Below are positions 52,574 to 60,616 of a stretch of DNA of 64,000 nucleotides, in pieces (positions within the stretch are counted from its first letter, which is position 1; the number at the start of each line of letters is the position of its first letter). The translations under genes and the position numbers were made by a program. The notes beneath the pieces are model-generated. The model did no database searches. It saw nothing but the letters and a program-made list of their open reading frames with translations, and was not told where the DNA came from. Source of the DNA: Methylophilus rhizosphaerae. GTDB lineage: Bacteria; Pseudomonadota; Gammaproteobacteria; Burkholderiales; Methylophilaceae. The stretch covers positions 124,001 through 188,000 of the forward strand of contig NZ_FNFX01000003.1 of NCBI RefSeq assembly GCF_900100975.1, in the 5' to 3' direction.

Positions 52574-53215
52574 TTGAGAATCTTTGCTACAAGCCTAATT
52601 GTCTCCGGCCTGATCATTGTAGTGTCAGCGTTCAATATGCTGAATGGTCTAGCCGGCAACCTGTTTGATATTGTTTTATTAGGAGAGCGATACACTTATC
52701 TCGCGATCGGTGCATTTATCACCTTATTGGGTGGAGTGCTGTTTGCTGCTCAGCCTAATGAAATCCGTGATGATCGACCATTGCTTGATAAGTATCTTTC
52801 TTATTGGGAAGCGATTTGGCATGGTGAAAAAATCATGGCCGCTGCCGTTTTTCTGGTGTTCCTGTCACTTCTATTGCCCTGGCAGCTGACAGAAAATATC
52901 GATTATGCAGCCAGGCTACAGGTGTCTTATGGAGGCGTATTACTGATTGCTGTGCTCTGGAGTTATCCGTTAGCGGCAATCTTATTAAGACAGTCCTTAA
53001 AGCCTGCACGTTATCTGCTTCTCAACATCATTTCGTTTCTTTTGCTTATTGAGCAAATGATGATTTACACCTCCCATTTCATTCAATTTCAAGGGGAAGG
53101 GCTGCATCAGCTATTCAATGTCCCCACAGGTGCAGCTTTATTTTTATATGCCAATCTTCTTTGCTTCAGTGGCATTGTTTTTGATATGCAGCAGGAGGGA
53201 AAATTATTTGATTAG
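52574..53215 (+). CDS. Polytopic membrane protein of unknown function
   Basis: A 213-residue inner-membrane protein with about six helices (ATSLIVSGLIIVVSAFNMLN, LAIGAFITLLGGVLFAAQPN, AAAVFLVFLSLLLPWQLTEN and three more). The start is TTG 52574, with AAAGGAAA upstream. It resembles no family I recognise. Its stop overlaps the start of a lipoprotein gene at 53208, so both are probably co-translated. Confidence 0.6.
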   Translation: MRIFATSLIVSGLIIVVSAFNMLNGLAGNLFDIVLLGERYTYLAIGAFITLLGGVLFAAQPNEIRDDRPLLDKYLSYWEAIWHGEKIMAAAVFLVFLSLLLPWQLTENIDYAARLQVSYGGVLLIAVLWSYPLAAILLRQSLKPARYLLLNIISFLLLIEQMMIYTSHFIQFQGEGLHQLFNVPTGAALFLYANLLCFSGIVFDMQQEGKLFD

Positions 53216-53687
53216 GAATATATTGGTGCCAACGCTATTAAGAACACACACTTTACTAGTGTGTATTTTATCCATTACGTTCATGCTCACAGGCTGCGGG
53301 CTCATTCCCAAAACACCTGGAAAATGGTCACATCCAACGAACAGTCAAGCGATGATCAAAACAGATCATTATCAATGTGTGGATGAAGCCTGGAAGGCAT
53401 ATCCCAAGAAAATGGGTTACGTTCAAGCTCGGAAAGGGTATTGGGAGGATGCTAAATATGCAACGACGAGTTGTCAGTACAACAAATATTCCAAAACGAC
53501 ATATTGTATTTACACTCCTGCTACCGATAGAACTTGGATCCCGCCTGAGATGATTGAAGGAGACGAGAACACTATTGATCGTGCAAAAAAATATTCAGCA
53601 TGCATGACAGCCAAAGATGTTTCATATCAGTGTATCAAGAACAATAAAATTGTAGATGGCTCATGGTGTGGAAATTACACTGAGTAG
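53208..53687 (+). CDS. Small lipoprotein of unknown function
   Basis: A roughly 159-residue lipoprotein. The TTG at 53208 is chosen because GGAGGGA lies nine bases upstream and because it begins a typical signal (MIRNILVPTLLRTHTLLVCI) with lipobox FMLTGC. The mature part has several Cys and Trp (TDHYQCVDEAWKAYPKKMGY, CMTAKDVSYQCIKNNKIVDG). It overlaps the membrane gene stop. No family is recognised. Confidence 0.7.
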   Translation: MIRNILVPTLLRTHTLLVCILSITFMLTGCGLIPKTPGKWSHPTNSQAMIKTDHYQCVDEAWKAYPKKMGYVQARKGYWEDAKYATTSCQYNKYSKTTYCIYTPATDRTWIPPEMIEGDENTIDRAKKYSACMTAKDVSYQCIKNNKIVDGSWCGNYTE

Positions 53688-53710
53688 CTAGTCACAAAGG
53701 TAACACTAAA

Positions 53711-53740
53711 TGCCAAATCCAGCCCGGGGTTGGCTTTTTT
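53711..53740 (+). terminator. Terminator after lipoprotein gene
   Basis: The stem GCCAA...TTGGC (or CCAGC/GTTGG) is followed by six T. It rules out the TTG at 53730 as a start of the next gene, because that codon lies in the hairpin. Confidence 0.75.
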
Positions 53741-53756
53741 ATTTAAGAAAGGACTA

Positions 53757-54125
53757 ATTATTACCAAGAAAAGAACCTACACCTCCATCATCAACCATGC
53801 AGCTAAAAAGTCGGTCGATATGGCAGATAATGGGTTGGACAAACTGACTACTGCTAACCGTCCATTTGTGAGTCGAAATGCTCACTTTATGGCTGACTGC
53901 ATTTCGCATGATATTCGTGGGGCAATTATTGATTACCAGCAGCGCAGATATTTTGCGCGAAGAGGTGATCCTTCAGGTTTGTTAAAGGACGTCATTAGGC
54001 TTATCTGGGATGTGGTCTGGGGATTTATTGGCCCATTAATCTATGCAATAGCGATGACGCTCGTTTATGCAGCTGTATCTGTCAGTGTGTTTGGTTTGAT
54101 CTTTTACCTGCTCTTCATTCTGTAA
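53757..54125 (+). CDS. Small membrane protein, start uncertain
   Basis: About 122 residues, ending with two transmembrane helices (WDVVWGFIGPLIYAIAMTLV and VSVSVFGLIFYLLFIL). Residues 30-70 are hydrophilic and include SRNAHFMADCISHDIRGAII. There is no ATG near the 5' end; an AAAGGA site at about 53747 fits an ATT start near 53757 to 53760, a rare codon, while the first ATG is at 53818. The start given is thus a guess. No family is recognised. Confidence 0.5.
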   Translation: MITKKRTYTSIINHAAKKSVDMADNGLDKLTTANRPFVSRNAHFMADCISHDIRGAIIDYQQRRYFARRGDPSGLLKDVIRLIWDVVWGFIGPLIYAIAMTLVYAAVSVSVFGLIFYLLFIL

Positions 54126-54153
54126 CCAGCAGTTCAGGATTTCAAAATCGCAG

Positions 54154-54183
54154 CCCGTATGCCGAAAGGTGTGCGGGTTTTTA
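54154..54183 (+). terminator. Terminator after 54125
   Basis: Ten paired positions (including G-T pairs) CCCGTATGCC/GGTGTGCGGG with a GAAA tetraloop are followed by TTTTTATTT. Confidence 0.88.
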
Positions 54184-54201
54184 TTTCTGCAAAGGAGACC
54201 T

Positions 54202-54672
54202 ATGGTCGAAATTAACAGTTTCAAACAAGCACATCAACTCTACAAAACTAACCAGTTCCCGCTAGTCGCTATTCAATACCTGGCTTTCATGTTCATGAAT
54301 GCCTGCCAGGACATCCCACCTAACATCAGCACTTATACCGACATTAATACTGACAGCCTTACCTGGCTATCAGGTCAACTATCAGCTAAGTTCAGTTTTA
54401 ATGAGTATCTCGGTGGGGATGCATTTATCTGTGAATCTGAGACTGACCTGACAGCTATTGTTGCCTTCGATCAAGAATGGGCTGATCAACACGGAAGATG
54501 GCCGAATGTGACTGATAAACATTTGGCGTGGGACATATGCACCATCCTCCACAGTGATTGGGCAGTCTTCGGCTATTGCTGGAACAATGCGGGTGGCGAT
54601 ATTTACTACATCCCAAAATCACTATGGGCGAAAGCCAGAGTAAATGAACACCGCGAGCTAAGTTGTAGCTAA
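54202..54672 (+). CDS. Hypothetical island protein
   Basis: A 156-residue soluble protein from ATG 54202 with AAAGGAG seven bases upstream. It shows FPLVAIQYLAFMFMNACQDI, SFNEYLGGDAFICESETDLT and ends with aromatic-rich DWAVFGYCWNNAGGDIYYIP. No known family is recognised. It looks like a gene of integrative elements, to judge by neighbours. Confidence 0.6.
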   Translation: MVEINSFKQAHQLYKTNQFPLVAIQYLAFMFMNACQDIPPNISTYTDINTDSLTWLSGQLSAKFSFNEYLGGDAFICESETDLTAIVAFDQEWADQHGRWPNVTDKHLAWDICTILHSDWAVFGYCWNNAGGDIYYIPKSLWAKARVNEHRELSCS

Positions 54673-54768
54673 ATCCCACTGCGGAAAAACCAGCATCTTA
54701 TATGAAAGCGCAATGCCTTCATTGTCCCGTTTCAAATTCAATCACTCATTAATTTTAGGAATAGTTTT

Positions 54769-55239
54769 ATGAAAACAAAACGTATCGTCAAAGTGGGCGA
54801 ATGTCTGAACCTGTCCGCTAAATTCAAGCTGATTTATCACATCGGTATTGATGACCAAGATTCAATCATGATCCGGGTCGCAGAGAATGAAGGGGGAGGA
54901 TATTTCAGTGATGAATGGGTCAAGCTGGACACTATTCTGACTAAACTGGAATCAGCGAAAAAACCACTCACCTCATTCTCACTGCATGGCATCTTTGAGG
55001 GAAAATCAGCCAATACACCTGGCTTTATTTTTGCAGTGCTGTATGTCGAAGGACTGGTAGAGCGTGACTTGGATAATCCACGTGTCTATGTCAGTTGTGA
55101 CCCTAAGCCTGTTATTGAAGTAATAGAGGCACTTATCAAAGCAGGCACTGATATCAAAGTCAGTAACATCCATGATGGTGCCAAAACCTCTTCATCAAAA
55201 TCAGCTCCCACTAAAAAGCAAAACTCCAACAAGTCCTAG
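54769..55239 (+). CDS. Hypothetical protein
   Basis: A 156-residue protein beginning MKTKRIVKVGECLNLSAKFK. The body is mixed alpha/beta (DQDSIMIRVAENEGGGYFSD), and the last 25 residues are Ser/Lys-rich (SSSKSAPTKKQNSNKS), probably unstructured. It has AGGAATAG-type ribosome site. I do not recognise it. Confidence 0.55.
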   Translation: MKTKRIVKVGECLNLSAKFKLIYHIGIDDQDSIMIRVAENEGGGYFSDEWVKLDTILTKLESAKKPLTSFSLHGIFEGKSANTPGFIFAVLYVEGLVERDLDNPRVYVSCDPKPVIEVIEALIKAGTDIKVSNIHDGAKTSSSKSAPTKKQNSNKS

Positions 55240-55442
55240 CTTTAAGCACCATCACCACTGTGACGGAGAATAAGTCCGCTACTCCAGCAATACACCCTTC
55301 CATTACACCAAGCCACACAAGGCTTATTCAGCACAACCCTCAAGATTCAAGTTAATACCGACTTAATACCGAGCCGGAATCTTACCGTGCCTGCCTTTCT
55401 GGCAAGACCACTTTCAACATCAATTTTACTTTGGAGACCCAA

Positions 55443-55550
55443 ATGTCTTTTTACACCCTGTTCATTATTGGATTGCTATATCCAACCCCCTTATGGGCAG
55501 TTGCTGTTGTCGCCCTGATTCTTTTGCTTTGTTACTTCAAATTTAAATAA
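55443..55550 (+). CDS. Very small membrane protein (35 aa)
   Basis: A 35-residue frame (MSFYTLFIIGLLYPTPLWAV then VALILLLCYFKFK) with GGAGACC just upstream, forming one or two membrane helices. The following gene at 55562 has its own AAGGAGA overlapping the end. The good ribosome site supports translation. The 202-bp gap before it (55240-55442) holds the short direct repeat TTAATACCGA twice (about 55362-55382) but no gene that I can see. Confidence 0.5.
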   Translation: MSFYTLFIIGLLYPTPLWAVAVVALILLLCYFKFK

Positions 55551-55561
55551 GGAGATTCACC

Positions 55562-55717
55562 ATGTGTATTGCTAACCAGAATTACATTATTCAAGCCATT
55601 GAAGCTGTGCTGACCTGGGATATTTCAGACGACGCTGTTTCATCCGCCGTGGCTGACCAGGCCAAGTTAATGGCTGGCTTTGATTGCGAGCAGTCATACC
55701 TAGACATACAGCAGTAA
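55562..55717 (+). CDS. Small protein (51 aa)
   Basis: A 51-residue acidic protein (MCIANQNYIIQAIEAVLTWD then SSAVADQAKLMAGFDCEQSY). A strong AAGGAGA lies six bases upstream of the ATG. It is probably soluble and helical, with no recognisable family. Confidence 0.5.
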   Translation: MCIANQNYIIQAIEAVLTWDISDDAVSSAVADQAKLMAGFDCEQSYLDIQQ

Positions 55718-55864
55718 AAGTCTCGACACCTTTTCTTTACTCCTTGCCTCACTAAACCATCCAGTCCATGACACGCATAAACATCAGCTTACTGGCTGAG
55801 GCATTGTCACGTCTGTTGGTTTGGTGGGGCAGAAGGTCCTCCACTTATTTTTTGAAAGTACTAA

Positions 55865-56275
55865 ATGACTAAAATCACCGCCGCATTGGTCCCTGAAACA
55901 TTACGCATCACTATCCCTGCCCAGCACTTTAAACAGCATTTCCCATTTAAGATTGAACCAGCCATTTACAACATCGCCAGAATGCTTTGCCCTGGATATC
56001 AGGGAGCTTATTGGGACTTCTATACGCTAAGCAATAACGGTTTCTTCATGGTGCCTGACATAGATGAGCCAGTTAGGATTGTTTGTGAGAATGGTTATGA
56101 AGGCCAAGTTTCCAAAGAGGCGTTCGGCATTATTGTTTGCTTGTATGCCTACAGTCATTTGTCATTTACGAAAATCTTTGCACTGGCTGCGATGAGCAGC
56201 GAGCACTTCCATGCGCTACGTGACTTTGCATTACAGCATGCTGAGGCGGAGGCGATTTTAGAGTCAGTGGACTAA
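55865..56275 (+). CDS. DUF2787-like island protein, tentative
   Basis: A 136-residue protein: MTKITAALVPETLRITIPAQ, then ARMLCPGYQGAYWDFYTLSN and DEPVRIVCENGYEGQVSKEA with GIIVCLYAYSHLSF. The GAYWDFYTLSNNGFFMVP stretch is like antirestriction/DUF-type proteins of plasmids and islands (for example ArdB/KlcA-like, which have GGYWHFYELSNGGFYM). I consider KlcA/ArdB antirestriction the best match. The gene ends just before the hairpin repeat at 56285. Confidence 0.7.
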   Translation: MTKITAALVPETLRITIPAQHFKQHFPFKIEPAIYNIARMLCPGYQGAYWDFYTLSNNGFFMVPDIDEPVRIVCENGYEGQVSKEAFGIIVCLYAYSHLSFTKIFALAAMSSEHFHALRDFALQHAEAEAILESVD

Positions 56276-56284
56276 CTCCATTCG

Positions 56285-56367
56285 CTGACTCGACGACCTG
56301 ACGTATTCGACGCTAGCCTAGGTGCCTTATACTATATGGCTTGGCGACGAATCGTCGGGTGCGTCGG
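56285..56367. repeat. Left hairpin repeat of the integrase-primase module
   Basis: ACTCGACGACCTG near the start can pair with ATCGTCGGGTGCG near the end, leaving a loop of about 45 bases. The region is related to 60421-60488: both share CTCGACGAC, a TATATGG centre and the identical TCGTCGGGTGCG. It is much more GC-rich than the flanking DNA. Confidence 0.7.
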
Positions 56368-56398
56368 TTCGCATTGATAAAAAATCTTAAGGGAAATT

Positions 56399-57040
56399 AT
56401 GCCGGTGATATATGACGAGGAGTGGGGTGGATATCGCGTTTTATTGAATCCACTTTTAACAATAGAAGAAGCCGTGATTGCCTTATTGGGTCATCCCTTA
56501 AAGAATTACCCATTTATCTACTATGATGATCTAGGTAACCATGAGGACACACTCACTTTAGTCGATTATTTAAACAATGAGTTAGACAGTTTGGGAGATG
56601 ATGAGTCAGTACGTGATAACGTTTTCGTCCGCGATGCACTCAAATGTCACGAACAAATTTTGGATGCTATAGAGGGTGGCGATCTATACCTTCATGATCA
56701 TAAATTAAGAGCAATTAAGCTTGTAGCCTGGGCTAAAAAGAAAGGCTATACCATCAATTTGGAAGGCCTGATGGTAGAAGTGCAAACGCTGACAAATATA
56801 TCCGAAAGACGTGTGCCTATCTATCACATACGCAAAAAGGAAATTCTCAACGCATTGACTGAGTTAGGTCATAAAAATCCCCAGCAACTTCCGCGACAAG
56901 CACAGGGACATAGGGGCGTTAAAGCGGCTGTCAAAGATTTAGTGCTAAAGAAAAAAGCAATCTTCAAATCGACTAAAACCTTTGATGATGCATGGCAACA
57001 AATGCGGGACGAGGACATCATCGCTGAAGCTACCAATTAA
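56399..57040 (+). CDS. Unrecognised protein of the integrase-primase module
   Basis: A 213-residue acidic protein (MPVIYDEEWGGYRVLLNPLL; NNELDSLGDDESVRDNVFVR). The C-terminal 60 residues are basic (QLPRQAQGHRGVKAAVKDLV, LKKKAIFKSTKTF), possibly nucleic-acid binding. It starts 32 bases after the left hairpin repeat, with AAGGGAA upstream. No family is recognised. It may be a regulator or accessory replication factor for the primase-like gene downstream. Confidence 0.55.
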   Translation: MPVIYDEEWGGYRVLLNPLLTIEEAVIALLGHPLKNYPFIYYDDLGNHEDTLTLVDYLNNELDSLGDDESVRDNVFVRDALKCHEQILDAIEGGDLYLHDHKLRAIKLVAWAKKKGYTINLEGLMVEVQTLTNISERRVPIYHIRKKEILNALTELGHKNPQQLPRQAQGHRGVKAAVKDLVLKKKAIFKSTKTFDDAWQQMRDEDIIAEATN

Positions 57041-57058
57041 ATTCTTGTTCTATTCTGG

Positions 57059-57110
57059 AGTATCCCCAAAAAAAGTTTAGAGGGGATACTTGCGGGGGAG
57101 GACACCCCCG
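57059..57110 (+). other. Two tandem hairpins ahead of the primase/helicase-like gene
   Basis: Hairpin A has a perfect stem AGTATCCCC/GGGGATACT with an A-rich loop (57059-57090). Hairpin B has GGGGG/CCCCC with AGGACA loop (57094-57109). They lie in the 115-bp leader of the gene at 57156. No T tract follows, so they look like leader-RNA structures and not a terminator. Confidence 0.65.
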
Positions 57111-57155
57111 GTCTTAAAGTGCGCATCCCTTCAACAACTTCATTAAGGAGTTAGG

Positions 57156-58634
57156 ATGCAAAATCCAATCAGCAATATCTCCAGCCCAGCTTCTCAAGGG
57201 CTACTCAATACAATATTAAAAGCCAATGTAAACATTCAAGTGTTTATGGACCAACACAGGAATGAGTGCGCACTGATGCTCGATATGCCAAATGCGTATT
57301 CCGAAAAAATTGGGTCCAAATACCTCAATGGCCATATCCGTCAGAAGTATGCGGCAGTAGGGCAAGTGCTAAAAGCTAAAGACCTCGAGGATATCAACGA
57401 GCGATTGAAAGGGGCTGCTCAGATTTCAGGGCTGCAAGCGAATACCTTTTATCGCGTGGCAAAAACAGAAGCCGGTATTGAAATTGATCTGGGCGATGAA
57501 TATCAAAGACGCATCTCTGTGCAACCTAATCAAGTTGCGTTTATTGATGCAGACTCTAAGTCCATGTTCACGCGTAACCAACATATGGGAGCTATTTCAT
57601 TGCCTCAAGAAGTCACAGCTGGTGATGTGTCGAAATTGGACCAGTATTTGAATATGAGTCCTGAAGCCAAAGTATTGGCCTTAGCTTGGCTCACATTCTC
57701 AATAGCACAACCAAAAGTGGACAGTAGCAAGTTTCCTATTCTGGTCTTAAGTGGCTCACAAGGGACTGGCAAAACGGTGATGTCAAAATTGCTGTTGCAG
57801 TTTGCTGACCCAAGCAGTATTGGGGTTCGTACATTTCCAAGTACCCGCAAAGAGTTAGCGATTGCTAGTCAGTCTAGCCACGTGCTGGCTTATGACAATC
57901 TGCGCTTTCTTTCACACAAAATGGCTGATGCACTCTGCATTGCTGCTACAGGTGGAGCAATTACCACGCGTCAGCTGTATACCGATGCTGATGTCATGGT
58001 CATCTCATTACATGGCGCTGTCATTCTGAACGGGCTGCACCCATTCATCAGCCAGAGCGATTTGGCTCAACGCTGCGTAACGATCGAATTGCTGCCTATC
58101 AGCAAGGCTAACCGTAAAGCAGATGCAGATTTCCAGCAGCAATTAAAGGCTGACTTTGTAGATATTTATTTTGGGTTATTAGACCTGATTTCGAAAGTAT
58201 TTGCGGTGTTGCCTAACGTGAAGCTTAAAGAAGCGGAGCGTATGGCGGAGTTCTCTAAATGGTTGGCGGCAATGGAAGTGGTGCAGGGTGCTCCAGAGGG
58301 TACTTATCAGAAGTACTACTCTGACCAAGTCGTAGAAGGTCAATTGGATGCTTTGCAGGATAGCGTATTTACGAGTGAATTATTGAATTTCGCAAAGGCA
58401 CAGGTGGGAGATTGGATAGGTACCCCCACCCAACTTTACCGAGCATTATCTGACGGTGTTGTATGTGATGGTAACCGTTACCGTGATTGGCCGGATAACC
58501 CAATAGCGATGTCGAAGCGCTTAGTCTCTCTGATGGCTTCCCTGGAGGCACAAGGGATTAGGTTACAGATGAAGCGCGGCAAAGAGCGGCAGATCATCAT
58601 TAAGAATTTGGATGTTGAAAACGAGCTTTACTAA
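57156..58634 (+). CDS. P-loop ATPase, DUF927/primase-helicase-like
   Basis: A 492-residue protein. The P-loop is LVLSGSQGTGKTVMSKLLL near residue 205, followed by a Walker-B-like region SHVLAYDNLRFL (about 245) and GAVILNGLHPFISQSDLAQR (about 290), typical of DUF927-like or phage/plasmid replication helicases. The N-terminal 190 residues would be the accessory/primase-related part, without clear catalytic motifs. Associated with an integrase, it resembles replication genes of satellite elements. The start ATG 57156 has AAGGAG. Confidence 0.75.
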   Translation: MQNPISNISSPASQGLLNTILKANVNIQVFMDQHRNECALMLDMPNAYSEKIGSKYLNGHIRQKYAAVGQVLKAKDLEDINERLKGAAQISGLQANTFYRVAKTEAGIEIDLGDEYQRRISVQPNQVAFIDADSKSMFTRNQHMGAISLPQEVTAGDVSKLDQYLNMSPEAKVLALAWLTFSIAQPKVDSSKFPILVLSGSQGTGKTVMSKLLLQFADPSSIGVRTFPSTRKELAIASQSSHVLAYDNLRFLSHKMADALCIAATGGAITTRQLYTDADVMVISLHGAVILNGLHPFISQSDLAQRCVTIELLPISKANRKADADFQQQLKADFVDIYFGLLDLISKVFAVLPNVKLKEAERMAEFSKWLAAMEVVQGAPEGTYQKYYSDQVVEGQLDALQDSVFTSELLNFAKAQVGDWIGTPTQLYRALSDGVVCDGNRYRDWPDNPIAMSKRLVSLMASLEAQGIRLQMKRGKERQIIIKNLDVENELY

Positions 58635-58663
58635 ATAGGTGCTGTTGAAGTTGTAAGTGACTA

Positions 58664-58700
58664 AACATTGCGCGGTGGCTTTAAGGCGGTCACCGCAGAA
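58664..58700 (+). other. Hairpin between primase-like gene and 58742
   Basis: The stem GCGGTG/CACCGC (in GCGGTGGCTTTAAGGCGG) surrounds a short inner pair. No T tract follows. It belongs to the series of GC-rich hairpins in front of each gene of this module. Confidence 0.45.
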
Positions 58701-58741
58701 TAAAAAATTACTCATTAATCAAATCATTTAAAGGAAGAAAT

Positions 58742-59092
58742 ATGGACGTTTTTGTAGGCAATCACTTAATTCTGATTCAAGTAAATGGCAGATCAGAAAA
58801 GTTCTGGGTCTATCAATTAATTAAAGACGCTATTCACGAAAATTTGGATCGTGTCCGCCATCTGGATTGGTTTAATTTAAGCCACTTACTTGGCGAAGAA
58901 ACCTGGCGTTATTTGGCAGCTAGGGATCAACTGCAAAGTGCCGGGCGTTGTTTCAAATATATTGTTGAAAATGATGCGGTATCGATTGAAGTTGTTTCTA
59001 AGCCCAGCAAAGAGGCTCAGCGGTACAAAGTAATTGAGTCAAAGTTAGTGCCGGGTTGGCAGGATTGGGATGTAGCGGTAATCAGCGCATAG
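58742..59092 (+). CDS. Hypothetical protein of the module
   Basis: A 116-residue protein: MDVFVGNHLILIQVNGRSEK, FNLSHLLGEETWRYLAARDQ and a C-terminal basic/acidic mix. AAAGGAAG precedes the ATG. No family is recognised. It lies between the primase-like gene and the integrase. Confidence 0.55.
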   Translation: MDVFVGNHLILIQVNGRSEKFWVYQLIKDAIHENLDRVRHLDWFNLSHLLGEETWRYLAARDQLQSAGRCFKYIVENDAVSIEVVSKPSKEAQRYKVIESKLVPGWQDWDVAVISA

Positions 59093-59117
59093 TTTATCCA
59101 AGGCGGCATGGATAAAC

Positions 59118-59197
59118 ACTAACTAACTTATGCCGGGGCCATGTGTCCCGGTGGGAGATTTTTTAAATTTCCGGAGTCTTAGGGCTCCGGCATATCT
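59118..59197 (+). other. Tandem GC-rich hairpins ahead of integrase
   Basis: CCGGGGC..GTCCCGG (about 59132-59151) and CCGGAG/CTCCGG (about 59173-59193) form two successive hairpins. ATGCCGG and CCGGCAT at the outer ends can also pair over the whole stretch, so alternate folds are possible. Confidence 0.55.
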
Positions 59198-59210
59198 GAA
59201 AGGGTTATAA

Positions 59211-60398
59211 ATGGCAGTAGTGCAATTAACTCAGGCATGGATAGATGCAAATCTATTTTGCCCAGAAGGTAAGAAAAAGATTGAACTGGTCAGCAGTGAT
59301 AGATCTGGTCTGTATATTTCAGTGAATGAGGCCAGTAATGGGGTAGGGACATATTTCTTACGTTATAAAGACGTTAACAATAAGTCCTGTCACCAGAAGA
59401 TTGGGCGCACCAGTGATATGACCTTGGCTGCAGCAAAAGAAGCAGTCAAAACGCTTAAAGCTGAGATTGCGTTAGGTGCTGATCCACGTGCCGAAGAAAA
59501 ATCACGTTTGGCTGTGATTACTTATGATGCATTCTTTGATGAGTATTATCTGCCATATGCGAAGACCCATAAACGGTCTTGGGGTCGGGATGAAGAGCTT
59601 TACCGGTTACGCATTCAACCAGCATTTGGAACTCGCAGGTTGAATGATGTTACTCGTCTACAGATCCAGAAATTCCATGCAAAGCTGATGAATGAAGGGC
59701 TAGCTGCAGCCACTGCTAACCATCACATTAAGCTAATTCGCCGCATGCTTAATCTGGCTATTGAGTGGAGCATCATCTCAGGCCCTAATCCCGCCTCACG
59801 TATTCAGATGTTCGCTGAAGATAACCAGATTGAACGTTACATGGGTGAAGCTGAGTTACAGCGTTTATTAGAAGTATTACGTACCGATAAACGCCAAGGT
59901 GTGTGCCGGATCGCCTTGTTCCTACTTTCTACTGGTGCGCGTCTTAATGAAGCGTTATCAGCGAAATGGGAGCGTGTAGATGTTGAGAAACGTATCTGGC
60001 GTGTTCCAGCGACTAACAGCAAGTCAAAGAGGATGCGTGCAATCCCGCTTAACGATGCTGCAATGGCTGAGATTAGTGCGCTAGATACTAAAGGTGAATA
60101 TGAGCATCTTTTTATCAACAAACGTACCAAGTTGCCTTATGTGAATATTGCCAAAGTATGGGAAGACCTGCGAGAGAAAGCAGGTTTACCAAAGCTCAGG
60201 CTGCACGACCTCAGGCATCAATTCGCAAGCTTCTTGGTAAATGATGGGCAGTCGCTATACACGGTGCAGCAAATCCTAGGTCACAGTGATCCATCAGTGA
60301 CCCAACGTTATGCGCATCTGTCAGTCACTGCTTTGCAGAACGCAGCTAACAGTGCATCTAAGCAGATTCAATCGGCGAAGGTGTCAAAAGCGGCTTAA
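59211..60398 (+). CDS. Tyrosine integrase with DUF4102-type arm domain
   Basis: A 395-residue integrase of the P4/prophage class. The N-terminal domain (residues 15-90) with SDRSGLYISVNEASNGVGTY and CHQKIGRTSDMTLAAAKEAV resembles DUF4102-type arm-binding modules. The catalytic part shows Arg in STGARLNEALSAKW, HDLRHQFASFLVNDG and LGHSDPSVTQRYAH (nucleophile Tyr). It ends 23 bases before the right hairpin repeat, as expected if that repeat is part of its attachment site. Confidence 0.92.
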   Translation: MAVVQLTQAWIDANLFCPEGKKKIELVSSDRSGLYISVNEASNGVGTYFLRYKDVNNKSCHQKIGRTSDMTLAAAKEAVKTLKAEIALGADPRAEEKSRLAVITYDAFFDEYYLPYAKTHKRSWGRDEELYRLRIQPAFGTRRLNDVTRLQIQKFHAKLMNEGLAAATANHHIKLIRRMLNLAIEWSIISGPNPASRIQMFAEDNQIERYMGEAELQRLLEVLRTDKRQGVCRIALFLLSTGARLNEALSAKWERVDVEKRIWRVPATNSKSKRMRAIPLNDAAMAEISALDTKGEYEHLFINKRTKLPYVNIAKVWEDLREKAGLPKLRLHDLRHQFASFLVNDGQSLYTVQQILGHSDPSVTQRYAHLSVTALQNAANSASKQIQSAKVSKAA

Positions 60399-60420
60399 GA
60401 AAAAACTTTTGAAAGCCACC

Positions 60421-60491
60421 TGACGACTCGACGACTTGTCGCCTTTCCTTGCAGTATATGGATTGCGGCAGGTCGTCGGGTGCGACGGATG
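60421..60491. repeat. Right hairpin repeat of the integrase-primase module
   Basis: ACTCGACGACTTG pairs (with G-T wobbles) with CAGGTCGTCGGGT about 35 bases on. It is homologous to 56285-56367, with TCGTCGGGTGCG identical. It lies immediately behind the integrase and is a possible attR. Confidence 0.7.
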
Positions 60492-60616
60492 ATTGTATCG
60501 TAGACTGTTTTGACCTATTAATTGGTATTAAAAATAAAAATTTAACTTCACATAGTATGGTGATATATTCAGCAAATAACATAATATTTTGCTCGAATAA
60601 AAGAATAGGGTGGATT

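Larger units (their letters stand above)
56285..60491. mobile_element. Putative 4.2-kb satellite-like module (int + primase)
   Basis: Four genes in one direction (unknown, primase/helicase-like, small unknown, integrase) lie between two related GC-rich hairpin repeats. The content resembles minimal satellites of the P4 kind, though no capsid-hijacking gene is seen. The repeats are diverged, so it is either an old insertion or the repeats serve another purpose. Confidence 0.5.

Noticed and set aside
53730-53756. TTG 53730 as start of the small membrane gene
   Set aside because: The codon lies in the terminator hairpin of the preceding gene, and the AAAGGA site lies downstream of it.
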